42,640 nt of DNA. Source: Priapulus caudatus (Eukaryota > Priapulida > Priapulimorpha > Priapulimorphida > Priapulidae). The DNA is taken from the NCBI RefSeq assembly GCF_000485595.1, contig NW_014577464.1, forward strand, positions 92,662 through 135,301, read 5' to 3'. This document shows, piece by piece, positions 1 through 11,733 of the stretch. The position numbers and the translations under genes are program-made. How positions within the stretch are numbered: the stretch's first letter is position 1; every line of letters begins with the position of its first letter. Under the pieces are notes generated by a model. It saw nothing but the letters and a program-made list of their open reading frames with translations, searched no databases and had not been told where the DNA came from.

Positions 1-256
1 AGAGAAGCTACGTTGAGAGCTCTCAATCGATGTCTCTACCAGCTGAAGGTGTAGAAAGTATCGCTACAAGTAGTACAAGTGAAGCACAACCTTGTACACC
101 AAAATTTGCAGAAAGTACTCCGACCAGGACAGGTACATTGACACTGCTTCCTTACTTTGTTACATATTGTGGCCTACTTGTTTACAAACATCAATTTTCT
201 GTTATCTAATGCACAAACAATCGTAACAATACTTGTCTAAATATATTCTACATGTC

Positions 257-328
257 GAAATGACAAAACCAGATTGTAATTCTCTTCATATTTTCCGTAT
301 GAAAATTACAATCTGGTTTTGTCATTTC
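257..328. repeat. 25-bp perfect inverted repeat (hairpin)
   Basis: Arms 257-281 and 304-328 are exact reverse complements (starting GAAATGACAAAACC), with a 22-base loop. It lies in the first intron of copy A. It could be a short miniature transposon or a small-RNA hairpin; the flanks show no clear target duplication. Confidence 0.8.
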
Positions 329-1269
329 ATTAATTCAAAATTCGACCATTTGTTTTCTGGAAAATGCTGACAATATATGGAAAGATATATATGGAATAGT
401 CTGCAGCTTTTTAGACATGCATACTCCAGAATTTGAAATGAAAATAGTAACAATTCAGTCATCTTTTAGAATGGTTTAGTAATTTAATTTTTTTGCAAAC
501 TAACAAAATTTTATACAGAGTTTAACATTTTAGTCAGCATTAGATTTTATTTTTTTTGCAGATCAGGATGCCACTCTTGTGAAATGGACACCAATGTCGC
601 CCATTCAAAAACTTGTGGCACAGGAGAAGGGTCTGTCTCCCAACATACGGCAAGCTTTGTGGAAGTACGTTCCCTTTATATATGTTTAGAGCTATATAAC
701 AGGGCCAGCAAATTGATGTTCTACATTCTGTATTAGAAGACTAAAAACACTTAAACTGGAAAATCTGTTTTATATTTTTAAAACATGGCAATAGCACATT
801 AACAAATTTGCTATTTTCTCTATCTTTCTATCTCCTTTGCTGATCCTTCCTGCTAACACATGTTGCATATTTTTAGGGATACTCTTGACAGTCGCACACC
901 GTTCCTATCACAAGCAGAAGCGTCTAAGAAGTTGGCAGATGTGTAAGTACTATTCAAGTTGGTGAGGTTTAGAGGGATCAGTTTGGAGGGTCAACTACAG
1001 TGGTTAAAGTTGCTGAACCTCGCAACAAAAAGCCTATATAATATAGACCTACTGTGAGCATACTTGCAGTATGCAAACATCACGAAATGTTCTCAATGAG
1101 CCAGAAATGTGCTCCAAACCTTGGGATTTTCAAATCAATGTCTGACGCAGTTTTGCTGTAACTTTGGCGTATAGATACATATAACTTATGTTAAGCGAAT
1201 GGGCTACGCTAGCGCAAATAGTTCCTGGAAAGAAAAAACTATATTTGGTTCCTGATTGCATTTAGATGA

Positions 1270-2168
1270 CATCAAGAGTAGATAATAACACAAGAGTGAG
1301 ACAACCGATTCCCGCATTTTTAACCGATTTTTCTCATCAAAATTTGCCACCAATAAAGAAGCGATCCCGCATTTTTAACCGATTTTTCTCATCAAAATTT
1401 GCCACCAATAAAGAAGCAAGTGTATACGTTCCTCAGCTTATTATGACCACTAATCACTCACCATGGTACTGATATTCGTTTACATATATTTGCTAGCGTA
1501 TTGCTGTAAATCGTAATCTTGCACGAGCTGAATTCGATAAATTTACCGCTAAAATGGCGACTTGTTGCGAGCTGTTTAGACATTATTAGAAGCTATCGGT
1601 GCGCCAATATTTAGCAACGGACGGTTTCCAAACCATGCGTGCCCCGATAGGGTTTTAATGTACTTGATTACCTGCGCGTGCGTAATGTGATACTTACTGC
1701 AAACTACTACAAAGAATATTGTTATTATTGTATTATTACTTATGTAAGATAGTATGTCAATTTCTTGTGTTGCGATCACAATAAACTGAGCGCGTCTCGC
1801 AGGTTCTTCACCAGATCAAAATTCGAAATTTAGATTGTCTCTCAACCCTATCGGGCACGAATGATTTGGAAACCGTCCGTTGCTAAATATTAGCACCCCA
1901 ATAGCTTCTAAATAATGGCTAAACAGGTCACAGCAACAGCGGTAAATCGTGCGAATTCAGCTCGTGCAAGATTACGATTTACAGCAATACTCTAGCAAAT
2001 ATATGTAAACGAATATCAGTACCATGAAGGTGAGTGATTAGTGGTCATAATAAGCTGAGGAACGTACATACACTTGCTTCTTTATTGGTGGCAAATTTTG
2101 ATGAGAAAAATCGGTTAAAAATGCGGGAATCGGTTGTCTCACTCTTGTGTTATTATCTACTCTTGATG
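1270..2168. mobile_element. 899-bp foldback (long-inverted-repeat) element
   Basis: The outer ends are CATCAAGAGTAGATAATA at 1270 and its complement ending at 2168. Arms of roughly 330-390 bases (about 1270-1657 and 1846-2168) are nearly identical inverted copies, separated by a loop of about 190 bases with no coding sequence. The left arm carries a direct tandem duplication of about 53 bases (units near 1311-1363 and 1366-1417, each with CCCGCATTTTTAACCG and ending AATAAAGAAGC); the right arm has one unit. I find no convincing target-site duplication. It sits in the third intron of copy A. The arms contain open frames by chance, but no protein is recognisable. Confidence 0.8.
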
Positions 2169-3788
2169 ACATATTATTTAAACAAATTTCACAATTTCGT
2201 ACTGAACAAACATTGAATAATGAATAATAACTTAATAAAGAAAAAAACTGTTAATGAATTACAGCATTTGCTCGGCTGTGTCCCTGATGTGTAAACATCA
2301 CTGTAGTGCTACTTTCATAAGACAAGTAATTTCGTTTAGATTTTGTGAAGAAATATTATGAAAGTAGCAATACAAATTAGTTTTGATTTTAGTTTGAATT
2401 AGTAGTGAGTATTTACATAATAGACGAGCTCACAATAGGTATACCTATGCATTTTGCTGCAATAACATGCAGTTTAATGTCAATAATATTGTAGCAACGC
2501 TGAGGTCAGTAACCACAGTTAGCATCAGTCCACACAAGCTAATTTTACACCATACTGACGGGCTAGAAGCACCGATCTATCTTAGACCACTGGACACATA
2601 CACTGCTACAAATAGCCACCCGGTGTGCGGTTAGTTACATGCAGATTTAGTTCACGAGCCATCCACCCATACCTTACCGGCTTAAGGCTATCGATGTCAC
2701 CTCTAATTTTCTTATTCCGAGAGCCAAAACAAATCTCAACCCTGACCGCAGGGTCAATTCATACCGGTATCCCATTTTCAACCCGTCGTAGGCGTAATAG
2801 GAGCACCTAGATATGCCTTTCTTGCTAGCCGGCAGTGAGTGGTAGAGGCATATTTTGGTTAAAGGAATTCGCGCACTCATCTTGCAGATCGGTGGTATAA
2901 GAGCCGCACGGAGACACGGGGTTCTATGTTGTCACGTCCTCGCCGTTGCTAGATTACTATAGTGTGTTAGTGCGTTTCAGGGTGTTTTGTGCGTATGACA
3001 ATACCAGTGTAAACGGCGTTGTACACGATTACCAAGTCTCCTTCTACGTATTTTGTTCTAAGTTGTCACACATTTCCGGCGCTAATAGCAGTCACCTATA
3101 CAGCGGTTTTTCATATTTTTTATGTAACAGGCCGTGGCGGGAGTAGCCCGGCGCGGGGGGTTTGGGGGTCCGCACACATATAAAAAAAAAACCTTGGAGA
3201 TGCCTCTTGTTGGTGTATTTGAGCTGCACTAAACAGGGACACATTTGGTTACAGTATGGTCCGTTTTTCATTTGCCGCTTTCTGCCGGGGTAATTCAGAG
3301 TTCACAAAAGTTTCCAAATTATGACGATTTAGTAATTATAAGAGTTAGACAATTAAGTACGTAAATAGTGTTACTCAAAAACAAAACAATGCTTCTTGTG
3401 CACATAACATGCACACAAATATACTCAACTGATTTATTAGTAGTAGCTCATAAAACACTTTCACTTTGGAGAATAATTAGAGCAAACTAAATGCAATTAA
3501 AATAAAAAAATTAGAAAAAAGGGGATTTTTTTTTTAAATATCATACTTGAGCCAATTGTAACCGGCCGAAACAGCAGAGTAGACGGTCAATTCGGCCGGT
3601 GGCCGGTTCCTAATGAGAACACTGCCTATAAGCGCACAGTTGTCTGGCACCAGAATTACCCAGCGACTACAATATAATACACAATAAAACACGTACCTGA
3701 CAAATATAATACTGGTAAAACTGCTGCAGTGATGCACGTTTTAGAGTGAATGTGCCACTATGTCTCATGATTAACCCTATCTTTACAG
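2169..3788. other. intron remainder, no gene seen
   Basis: This is the rest of the third intron of copy A. It holds GC-rich patches near 2890-3180, a run of A at 3181-3190 and a short GGCCGAA/TTCGGCC inverted repeat near 3562-3600. The open frames here lack recognisable domains or codon structure. Confidence 0.6.
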
Positions 3789-4220
3789 AGAAAAGGTAAT
3801 AAATCAGAGTCAGATTGAAGATGACATGTTTGGTGTGAATCACCATGAGGACTCGCCTGCAGAATCTGGTAGCGAAGACGCTGACCCGAACTACATGCCA
3901 ACATCACCCCAAGTACTGTGGAGTGATGCACTCTACAAAGAAAACCCTGAAATGGTCATTGAGGAGGCAAAATACATATGCTTTAAGGAGCCAATCAATT
4001 TTCTCCTCAAGTAAGTACCTTTTAAAAAAGTTGTTGTTCACCTGCGAAACCACAGTGACCCATTACTATTGCGTGTGTGTTGCTGTCATCATGTAGAGTG
4101 TTTATAATTCCACATACAGGTTTACATTCTATAAGGATCATCCTAATCTAACACCACATTGCAATCTATTTGTATATACACAAACAATGAGTACATCAAT
4201 GAGTGTACCTTAACATTCAG

Positions 4221-4391
4221 CAGGGGCGTGTACGGGGGAGGGGGAGGGGGGTTCCGGAGGTCCGCCCCCTCCTCTGCGCGCGCAGAAAACGCTTCTGAGG
4301 TGGCCCCCTGGACCCACCCTTCGCGTGCTCGCAAGTTCGGGTTACGGTTAGGCCCCCCACCCCCCTTGTAGAAATCCTGTACACGCCCCTG
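4221..4391 (+). mobile_element. 171-bp MITE-like element with CAGGGGCGTGTAC ends
   Basis: The terminal inverted repeats are CAGGGGCGTGTAC and GTACACGCCCCTG. TTCAG flanks both sides (4216-4220 and 4392-4396), a plausible 5-bp target duplication. The inside is G- then C-rich with CGCGCAGAAAACGC and CTTCGCGTGCTCGCAAGTT. A second copy in the same orientation is at 24356-24543. It lies in the intron between the fourth and fifth exons of transposase copy A. Confidence 0.8.
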
Positions 4392-5319
4392 TTCAGTGCA
4401 ACAGTGCTGTGGACTATAGAGCAAATACTGGCAAATACGTTAGCTCCTCGTGTATAAGATGCATTCTATATTTTGCTTTGAAAAGTTGGCACAAGTATTG
4501 GCACACTAAAAAGATTTCTTAGCCTCGTGTATAAGTCACACCGCTGATTTACTACTACACACTACTGATTTTATTTTTTACAAAAAAGTGTGACGAGTAA
4601 ATTCAGGTTATCCTTGTCAAACTTTGTAACATGTTTTTTGTAATCACAGGGAACTTTATGGAGAACACTGCGAAGTGTGTAGCAGAGCTCTGGAGTATCG
4701 CTTCGTGACCAAAGGTTCTGCTCTGCTCGTCTTCTGGACCTGTTCTAAAGATAGCAGACATGTTAATGGCAGGTGGTGTTCCCAACCACGAATCCATGGC
4801 ATGTATGCTGCCAATCTGCTCATACCGGCATGCATACCTCTGACTGGTTCGCTGTTCGTCAAGCTGGACAGATTTCTCCAAATGTTGAACTGCAGCTTCG
4901 TGGGAAAGAGTTCACATCACAGGTATATATATATACATACAAAATTCCATCAACTTTATGCTGATCGTTGCCTGGGAATAACGCTATCTTTGATATTTAT
5001 TGCTTGATATTTATTTTTTTGTTATTAATTGTTCTTTTATAATAACACATTACAAGAATTAAAAACACAATTATTATTTAATTTTTTTTATGTGTTATTT
5101 TTACAAAACCAGCTCTTATCAATGACACTACACAATAGTAGAGTTAATTCCTGCCTGTGCGTATGTGGCAGATAGGGTGGTGCCTATGTCCGTTCCCTTA
5201 ACCTGAGGCGACACAGCAGCTTTCATAGTCAATGCTATGGTAATAGGGGGTTAGTCCACTGGTAGCACTGCGAGTTAACTTTCCACACTATATCTATTTG
5301 CTTAGTGCTAAGCAGTGTG

Positions 5320-5405
5320 TGTACCATTTTTCAAGTCTTTAGTATGACCCGGTTTTAGAGTCGAACCCCCGACCCCCCGCATGCGAGGCTTCACAATAGG
5401 CTAAA
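5320..5405 (-). repeat. tRNA-like SINE head (candidate)
   Basis: Read on the minus strand, this gives GCCTCGCATGCGGGGG followed by GGGTTCGACTC (complement at 5358-5367), which resembles the anticodon-stem side and B box of a tRNA. An A box is not clear and no cloverleaf closes, so I do not call a tRNA gene. A tRNA-derived SINE fragment is the best guess. Confidence 0.3.
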
Positions 5406-5789
5406 CAATATTACATCCTGCTTTTCTTTTTGAATTTCAGAGTTCAGCGCATCTATGTGCATGAAGCACATTTTGGCAAGAAATGGTTAAATGGGAATTA
5501 ACCAAACGACAGGGGAAGCCAGTTGTGATAGCAGGTGATGCCCAGATGGACAGGCCTGGTCACAGTGCAAAGTATTGCACATACACCACAATGGATGCCA
5601 CCAACCACACAATACTGGATGTCAGCAACGTCGATGTTAGAGAAACGGCAATGAAGAGTACCAACATGGAGGCACTTGGTTTCGTGCGAGGATTGGATTT
5701 CCTCATGAGAAATCTGGACATAGAGGAAATTGTTACAGATCAGCATGCCATCCTCAAATCACTTCGATGATGAGTAAGTGATGCCCAGT

Positions 5790-8193
5790 CCCACCTGCAT
5801 TAGCAGAACAGGACCTGCAGCTTGCGTTTCCACAGCAGCAACAGGCAAATGTAGGTGGAGGGAGAGGAAGGAGCGATGAAGGTGGAGCGAGGGGAGCAGG
5901 AAGAGGCGGGGCTGCGGGCACAGGAAGAGGTGGAGATGCGGGTAATCACATGGATCGGGTGGAGAAGCACAAATCGACACTCAGTCATCTCAAATGGACA
6001 CAGGAATAGATCGCATGCAACGTTGAGCTAGCACAGCGTGTTACCGGCAAGTTCTGCAAATATGCTCATTGCGCAGAAGAGATCGTAGTGTCTGCAAAAT
6101 CGAATGCGACATGCCTTTTCATAGACTGGGTAAATATGCTTACTCAGCTATTGTACAAACAATAATTAAATGCATGTTTGTATTAACTTAGGTGCTTTTT
6201 AAGTGTAGTTGCACATACGTCTACATGCTTCTGAACAGGAATAAATGATGTGCCAACAATATTTGTTTGTAGTGGATAACAAATGATAAAAAATGGCTAG
6301 TTGAAACAAATTACGTATGTGTCAACTTGTACTTTACAGGCATGCAAAAATGGGCACAAGCCAAGCTGTACGAGTCGTTGGGCCTTCCAGCCTATTGCCA
6401 ACAAGGTGAGGCTAGGCAACCTTCTTCTTGCCAGCAACATCATCATATCCGGCAGCAGTTACAGAAAGGTTGCACTCCTCATGAAGTTCATGAATGCTAA
6501 CATGATGAGTGCTTCCACCTTTCATGACATTCAGAAGCTCTACGCCGTGCCAGCCATCGCAGGAAGAAAATGTGCCCCATGGATGCCAGACAGAGAGCAC
6601 CTCGACCCAAATACAGCACATAATAATAAGAGACTTTTCGTAATTTTTGACGCGTAAGCTAGTGCAGTTGGCACACAGATTGACAACATCATTCATTTAT
6701 AGCGTGATATAGCGTGGCATGCCATTTAAGTTGATCAATACTTTACATGCTCTGCTTTCGCCACCACATACTGCCATCTCCTTCTTCCACGTCTTCGAAC
6801 CTTTTGCTGCCGCTTACTGTCTATAAGGCGCATTCTAATTAACACTTCACGTACGTCATTTGTTTGTATGTACGTTGGATGCGCCGCAACGACTCGCCTA
6901 GACATTCCGGCGATGTTTCCTGCCACCTACGTTCGTTCATGAGCACCACGAAAGCCCTTATTCGCGTGCTGACCATTATCAACCATCAAGCAAGGCCACA
7001 AGGAATGAGTCCCCAAAGCATTGAGGATGTGCCTGATCTGTGCCATGCGGCCGTTGCTTGCACATGAGACTCAACTGTCGACGGAGATGGCTCACCGCCG
7101 ATGCCCATCGCACACAATCACCGCTCTACAGTGATAAGATAAAATCACCACCTGTGGATGGACGCAACGGTCATCATGGCAGAATTGCGAATGCGCTTCG
7201 CCAGTAAGGTTATCGTGCGGGCTTGGCGAGCTTTCACGACAATGGGATTAGAAACAACCGAATGCTTTTTTTTACATCGTAGCACTATGGTGCACGACCA
7301 TACCATCACGTGGCATTAACTGACATTCTGATGTTGCGTCATTACACAGAAAAGAAAACCACCCTCCGAGTCAGGATCTCCTGACGACGTTTTGGCACGT
7401 GTTAACAAAACTGGAGCATAGCCAGATTGAATAAGGTAAGGATTACTATTGTTTTATAGATTTAACCACATCGGCAGTTCACACTAGTAATCTGATGTTT
7501 TGCACGGTGTGATTCACATCGTCTTGCAATTAACTTCAACATCTGTGCGGTGATGTAACTGCCAGATGAAGAAAGACTTTAATACCAGAACACTATTTAG
7601 TGGTTCCTACTCACTACACTTCATGAAGTTTGTTCACGTGTCTAACTATTGTAATTGTACTTCAGGCCGCTCCAGAGGCCTGCGCTGCCGAATTTAAACT
7701 GCGGCCATGCGTAATCAAACATCATAGATGAACTACCTTTATGGCTTTTGCTGCGCGAACGCGATGACCTCAATCACACCACGCCGCCCGCCCCCCCCCC
7801 CCCCCCTAACTGCAGGTGCATGTTTTATCTAATATCACCTGGAAAAAAAGTTTGATTCAGTAAAAAATGCCACGACTTGCACTGTTTTGCAGTTGTTGCT
7901 CATGAGTACGGTGAGCCACATTTATACAGGTTAAATGGCAATGCGTGCTTGGTATATGATATGGTTAAAATTACAGGTTCTTTGGAAGGGCTATCTCCAG
8001 CACGTTCGCGGCATCCACAAATGTACAATTGGAGACGGCGGCCCTGGCAAGTGCATGCACGCAGATATTGAGGGAAACTTGCCAAGTGAAGGCCTGCAGT
8101 GGATGAAGGCAACTTTACCCGGTTACAAAGCTCTGAAGCGCGTAATGCTGGACGGGTACATGGTGCGCACCCTCCCGCACTATGTGCGCTTCA
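5790..8193 (+). pseudogene. DDE transposase-like gene (Kolobok-like), copy B, decayed
   Basis: A second copy of the family starts 16 bases after copy A ends. Segment 5790-6129 encodes a Gln then Gly/Arg-rich stretch (QQQQANVGGGRGRSDEGG), is broken by one in-frame TAG at about 6007, and ends in a Cys/His segment KFCKYAHCAEEI. Segment 6340-6653 continues in phase (ACKNGHK...WAFQPIANKVRLGNLLLASN) and matches the fifth exon of copy A in order of motifs (Cys motif, RW..QP, NLL). It ends at a possible GTAAGC donor. A weak catalytic-motif remnant, RRNDSPRHSGDV, lies in the reading frame 6864-7067. Segment 7977-8193, with AG acceptor and GTATGC donor, gives the C-terminal part (GDGGPGKCMHADIEG...LPHYVRFR) typical of the family. 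The DDE middle is largely unreadable. The last segment could instead belong to copy A with B inserted into it. Confidence 0.6.
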
Positions 8194-8335
8194 GGTATGC
8201 AAACTAATTTTTGTTCTGCAAGTTAGCTGGGCCCTAGCTATTAGTCAAAACACAATATTTATTGGACTCTTCAGCAATGCAATGCAGCTTGTCCACCAAA
8301 CAAAAACCAATCAAAGAAAATTTACCAAGATCAAA

Positions 8336-8722
8336 ATGACAGAACCCAAGAAACGCAAGGTAGCTAGCGAGTGCAGAAAATTTCAGACTCGGAGGGAAAT
8401 TGAATATTTCTTAGCAGAAGTCAAGGGAAAGTGTCTGTTTGATATGCAATGAAACGGTTGCAGTGATGAAAGAATATAACGTACGACAACACTATGAAAC
8501 TAAACATGCAGAAACCTTCATGTCCTACACTGGTGCTGAGAGAGAAGAGAAAGTTAAGAAAATGGCAGCTAGCCTGCGAGCTCAACAACAGGTTTTTTCC
8601 GAGGAAACAAAACACAAGAAAATGCTACAATCGCTGGCTATGTGGTAGCTCAGCTCATAGCGCAACACGGAAAACCTTTCTCGGATGGTGAAATGAATCG
8701 GAGAATCATACACGAAAACAAG
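8336..8722 (+). pseudogene. hAT-type/GTF2I-repeat-like BED zinc-finger fragment, frameshifted
   Basis: Starting at ATG 8336 the protein opens MTEPKKRKVASECRKFQ, with a basic PKKRKV nuclear-import-type motif. It continues to VKGKCL, then after a one-base frame change near 8442 reads ICNETVAVMKEYNVRQHYET and KHAE. This C..C...H...H spacing is a BED-type finger, as in the N-terminus of GTF2I-repeat-domain/EPM2AIP1/ZBED-like hAT derivatives. A second frame change in the A-run near 8620 restores ATIAGYVVAQLIAQHGKPFS, a family-typical segment leading to a donor at 8723 (AAG|GTAACG). The transposase core expected downstream is not visible in the window. Two frame breaks in under 400 bases argue for a dead copy. 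Confidence 0.7.
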
Positions 8723-10284
8723 GTAACGTTTGAATATATTTATTCACATATTGATAGAATATTTACAAGTTGAAAGCTATGCAAAACACTGTTAAAACGG
8801 TGTCATACTCTTCTCCTATTATCTACTCTTGATATACATCCCTACCTCACTGTCGAGCTGTACGCTCTATATATACCTGGTATACCTACTATACGCCGTC
8901 GCACTAACAACGCTACATATATTTCTATATATACATTGCGTCACTACAGCAACATTGCTCAATAAACGTCTCTATATTCATGTATATATAGATCCGCACT
9001 TGTTTGTGTCTGGTCGCAAACGGATTTATATTCATCATGACTTAAAGTGTCTACGTCACGAATCTCCAGAAATTATTTAATAAAATATAGTTGAAACCTT
9101 ATTTTAGTAATTTTTTTGCATCAAAAGTTAGTACTAACGTTACTAAATATATCCTCAAACTCTCAGCTGATAAAAATGTTTTTACATTGGTTAAATTTGC
9201 AAAAATCTTGACGATTTGAATTAGTGTTGTCTAACACTATTTACATATTACTGGCGTCTCTGTTGCTGTACTGGTTGCTGTGGTCGATGTCATCGTGATT
9301 TGTGTATGGTGCACAAAGTGGTGCCCAAACAGTTTCTGTTTTGATTTGGTTGGCTAATAGAATAACAAATAGAAAATAAGATAATATATGTCAGTGTATT
9401 AGGGAAAAAGTATTATTAGAACTGCGAAATGTATTGTTGTTAAATTTGGCCAACAAAATGTTTGGACTCCCCTCCAATAGATCAAGAGGCTAGATCACTA
9501 AACGATCAACAATGGGGCAGACAACTGCACCCGGAAAAAAAGGGGGGGGGGGGGGTGGAATGAAAGAGAAAAAAAGCGAAAGAAGAGATATAGAAACTCC
9601 CGCTTAAGTTTACAAGAAATCCAAGCTGCCCAATATTGCAATGCCTCGTTACCGCAAATGCGCTATAATCGTAGAGCGGGCTAGTGCCAATCAATTTAAC
9701 TTCACAGGCGGTTGTTAGTAGAACATGTTGTGTCGAGCGTTTGTGTACATCGAATGGATCCAGGAAATAGAGTAAAAGAAGATATATAAGCATAGAAACA
9801 AGAAACCAAGTGATTTTCATACATTTATTGTAAGCAAATATTAACACAACTTGCTGAGTCCAAATTCGTGACGTAGACAGTTAACATACTGCGTCCGACC
9901 AGGATCGCTTGTCCGGCGATGATTCGCAAATCTGCCGCTAATATAGAGCAATTTCTATGTACTAACCTGAATAATTCTTCACATATAACTTTTTATATTT
10001 GGAGGTTAATATATATGTCCTCAATAATAACCCTCACCAAACAAAAAAGGTTATATGGACAGAATTATCGGTCAGGGCAGTAACATGACCATCACGTGTA
10101 CGTTGCCTCATATAATATATATAATCTATATTAAATATATCCATAAAAAATATATTAGTATAAAAATATGTAATATTCGTAAGTATAATACAAGTCGCTA
10201 TATAGCATAGTGGCGCCATCTATCGGCAGAAAAAATCAGCTTCTATTTGGACCCATGTTCTCTATCCTTGGGCCGACAGTATAG

Positions 10285-10322
<38 letters not shown>

Positions 10323-11573
10323 GTACTACTACTACTACTAGAACTGGGCAGTAGGCCTACGTTTGCTTACCTCCGACGTAGACTCCGTATCCGGGACTTG
10401 TGCTACGTCCGTCCGATGTACCGGCTTCCATCATCCATGTTTAGTGTTTATTCTTTCGGCGTTAAAAACGTCCAACACAACAAATTGAAAAGATCACGGA
10501 TGCGAACACGAAATTTAGCATTTTATTCTCCAACCAGGATCTGGGTTTACACTGGTAAACGTCACTTCTCACAAGCTCGACACACGCGCCCGACACAAAA
10601 TACCAACTATTGCCACAATGCTAGCACTATTTTTAAAGTGGGCGGAACTCCGGGGAAATCCAGCGAATGGAGATTCGTAAATAGCGTATGATTTGAAAAA
10701 GGTAACTGGGCGCACAATCCGTGTACTATTTCGTATCACTGTTTTATCAAACTTTTCATGAAATAACGGTCAGATTTTTAATTTCTCTGCAACTTTTATT
10801 AGTCAAAATCTTATTACATAGGATACGAATAACGTGGCTGCTGTAAAACTTGTAGTAAAAAAGCGTGACGTAATGGAAATTTACTTGTGGCAGCGAGAGC
10901 GAGAGCGCCATCTGTCGTGGAGTTTGTCGCTATCTGGCCCCCCTACATCAAGCTTGTGAAAAGGGACCACTGATACTAACTATAATCAGAGCACTTATAT
11001 CAACTTATATCAGTTGATTTATATGCTCTGCTATAATTATATTAAAAGTAGAGATGATAAAATCATAGAAAAGGTCAATTAATATAAAATAATCAAATGA
11101 TATAACATATGAGATCAGTGGAAGGAACGGGTACAAGTCTAGGTCTGGGCTTATTTTTGTTGTCTGTTTAACAATAACATGTCTATTTAATGTTATAATA
11201 TATATTATTGTCTGTACAATATATTATCGTATATTATAAATTAATAAATAAATAACCTAATAAACTGTTATAGATAAAACAGATAGGTATGTTTTTTAGG
11301 TATTGGTTTACGAAAAATTCTACATGTCGTATAAGTTTTTATGACACCGACAGTTCCCGCGGAAGATTGAGACGCCCACCAACACATGATGCGCAACAGC
11401 TTCAAGAGCATAAGAGCATTATATGATAAGACAAAACTAATGTAGGGGAACGGCGTAAAACTAAAAGGTACGCGCGTAATATTTTGGTCATAAATGTTAA
11501 TTCAAAAGGGGTATTTTAATCCTATCCGCCTACAGTGGCACACGGCAGTTTTAGTTCAAGTTGTTTGTTAGCT
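8723..11573. other. gene-poor stretch with simple repeats
   Basis: AT-rich sequence without a supportable exon. It contains a short match (ATTATCTACTCTTGAT, near 8819-8834) to the end of the 899-bp foldback element, an A7G14 homopolymer junction near 9535-9555, and an imperfect hairpin around 10987-11030 (CAGAGC...GCTCTG). Open frames at 9506-9847 and 10398-10691 show no domain. Confidence 0.5.
10284..10341. repeat. (ACT)n microsatellite
   Basis: An ACT triplet run of about 19 units, interrupted by TAGT in the middle. It is simple repeat DNA with no coding indication. Confidence 0.95.
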
Positions 11574-11733
11574 CACAGTCACTTGGAACGTCTCAATAAA
11601 AAAAGGTAAATAAACACGAAATGTATTTACTACCAAAATCACCAAAAAATGCCAAAAGTAGTCAAGTGTAGTTAGTAATAGTATGTAGTTTCTCTATTTC
11701 GCCTATTATTGCCGCTAATTTCCAGTAAATGCC

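Larger units (their letters stand above)
1..5773 (+). pseudogene. DDE transposase-like gene (Kolobok-like), copy A, 5' end off window, frameshifted
   Basis: Six phase-compatible exons can be joined: 1-132, 562-664, 877-942, 3789-4010, 4650-4922 and 5441-5773, each with AG acceptor and GT donor. The N-terminal part is Ser/Thr-rich and acidic. The fourth exon reads PNYMPTSPQVLWSDALYKEN. The fifth has Cys pairs (HCEVC, WTCSKD) like a zinc ribbon. The sixth carries AGDAQMDRPGHSAKYCTY followed by EEIVTDQHA, which look like the first two acidic residues of a DDE nuclease. From memory this matches a multicopy invertebrate and fish transposase-like family with GDG..DSPGHSAKY; the Kolobok assignment is tentative. 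The reading frame breaks near 5485-5500 (GKKWLNGN then stop; the homologous frame resumes at KWELTKRQ) and again at 5767-5773, where two stops abut the donor. A live domesticated gene with assembly errors is less likely but not excluded. Confidence 0.7.

Noticed and set aside
4143-4424. Pro/Gly-rich frames on both strands near 4.2 kb and again near 24.4 kb
   Set aside because: They lie inside the two MITE copies and reflect G and C runs.
5250-5405. A tRNA gene
   Set aside because: B-box-like sequence on the minus strand, but no A box in place and no cloverleaf; kept only as a SINE candidate.
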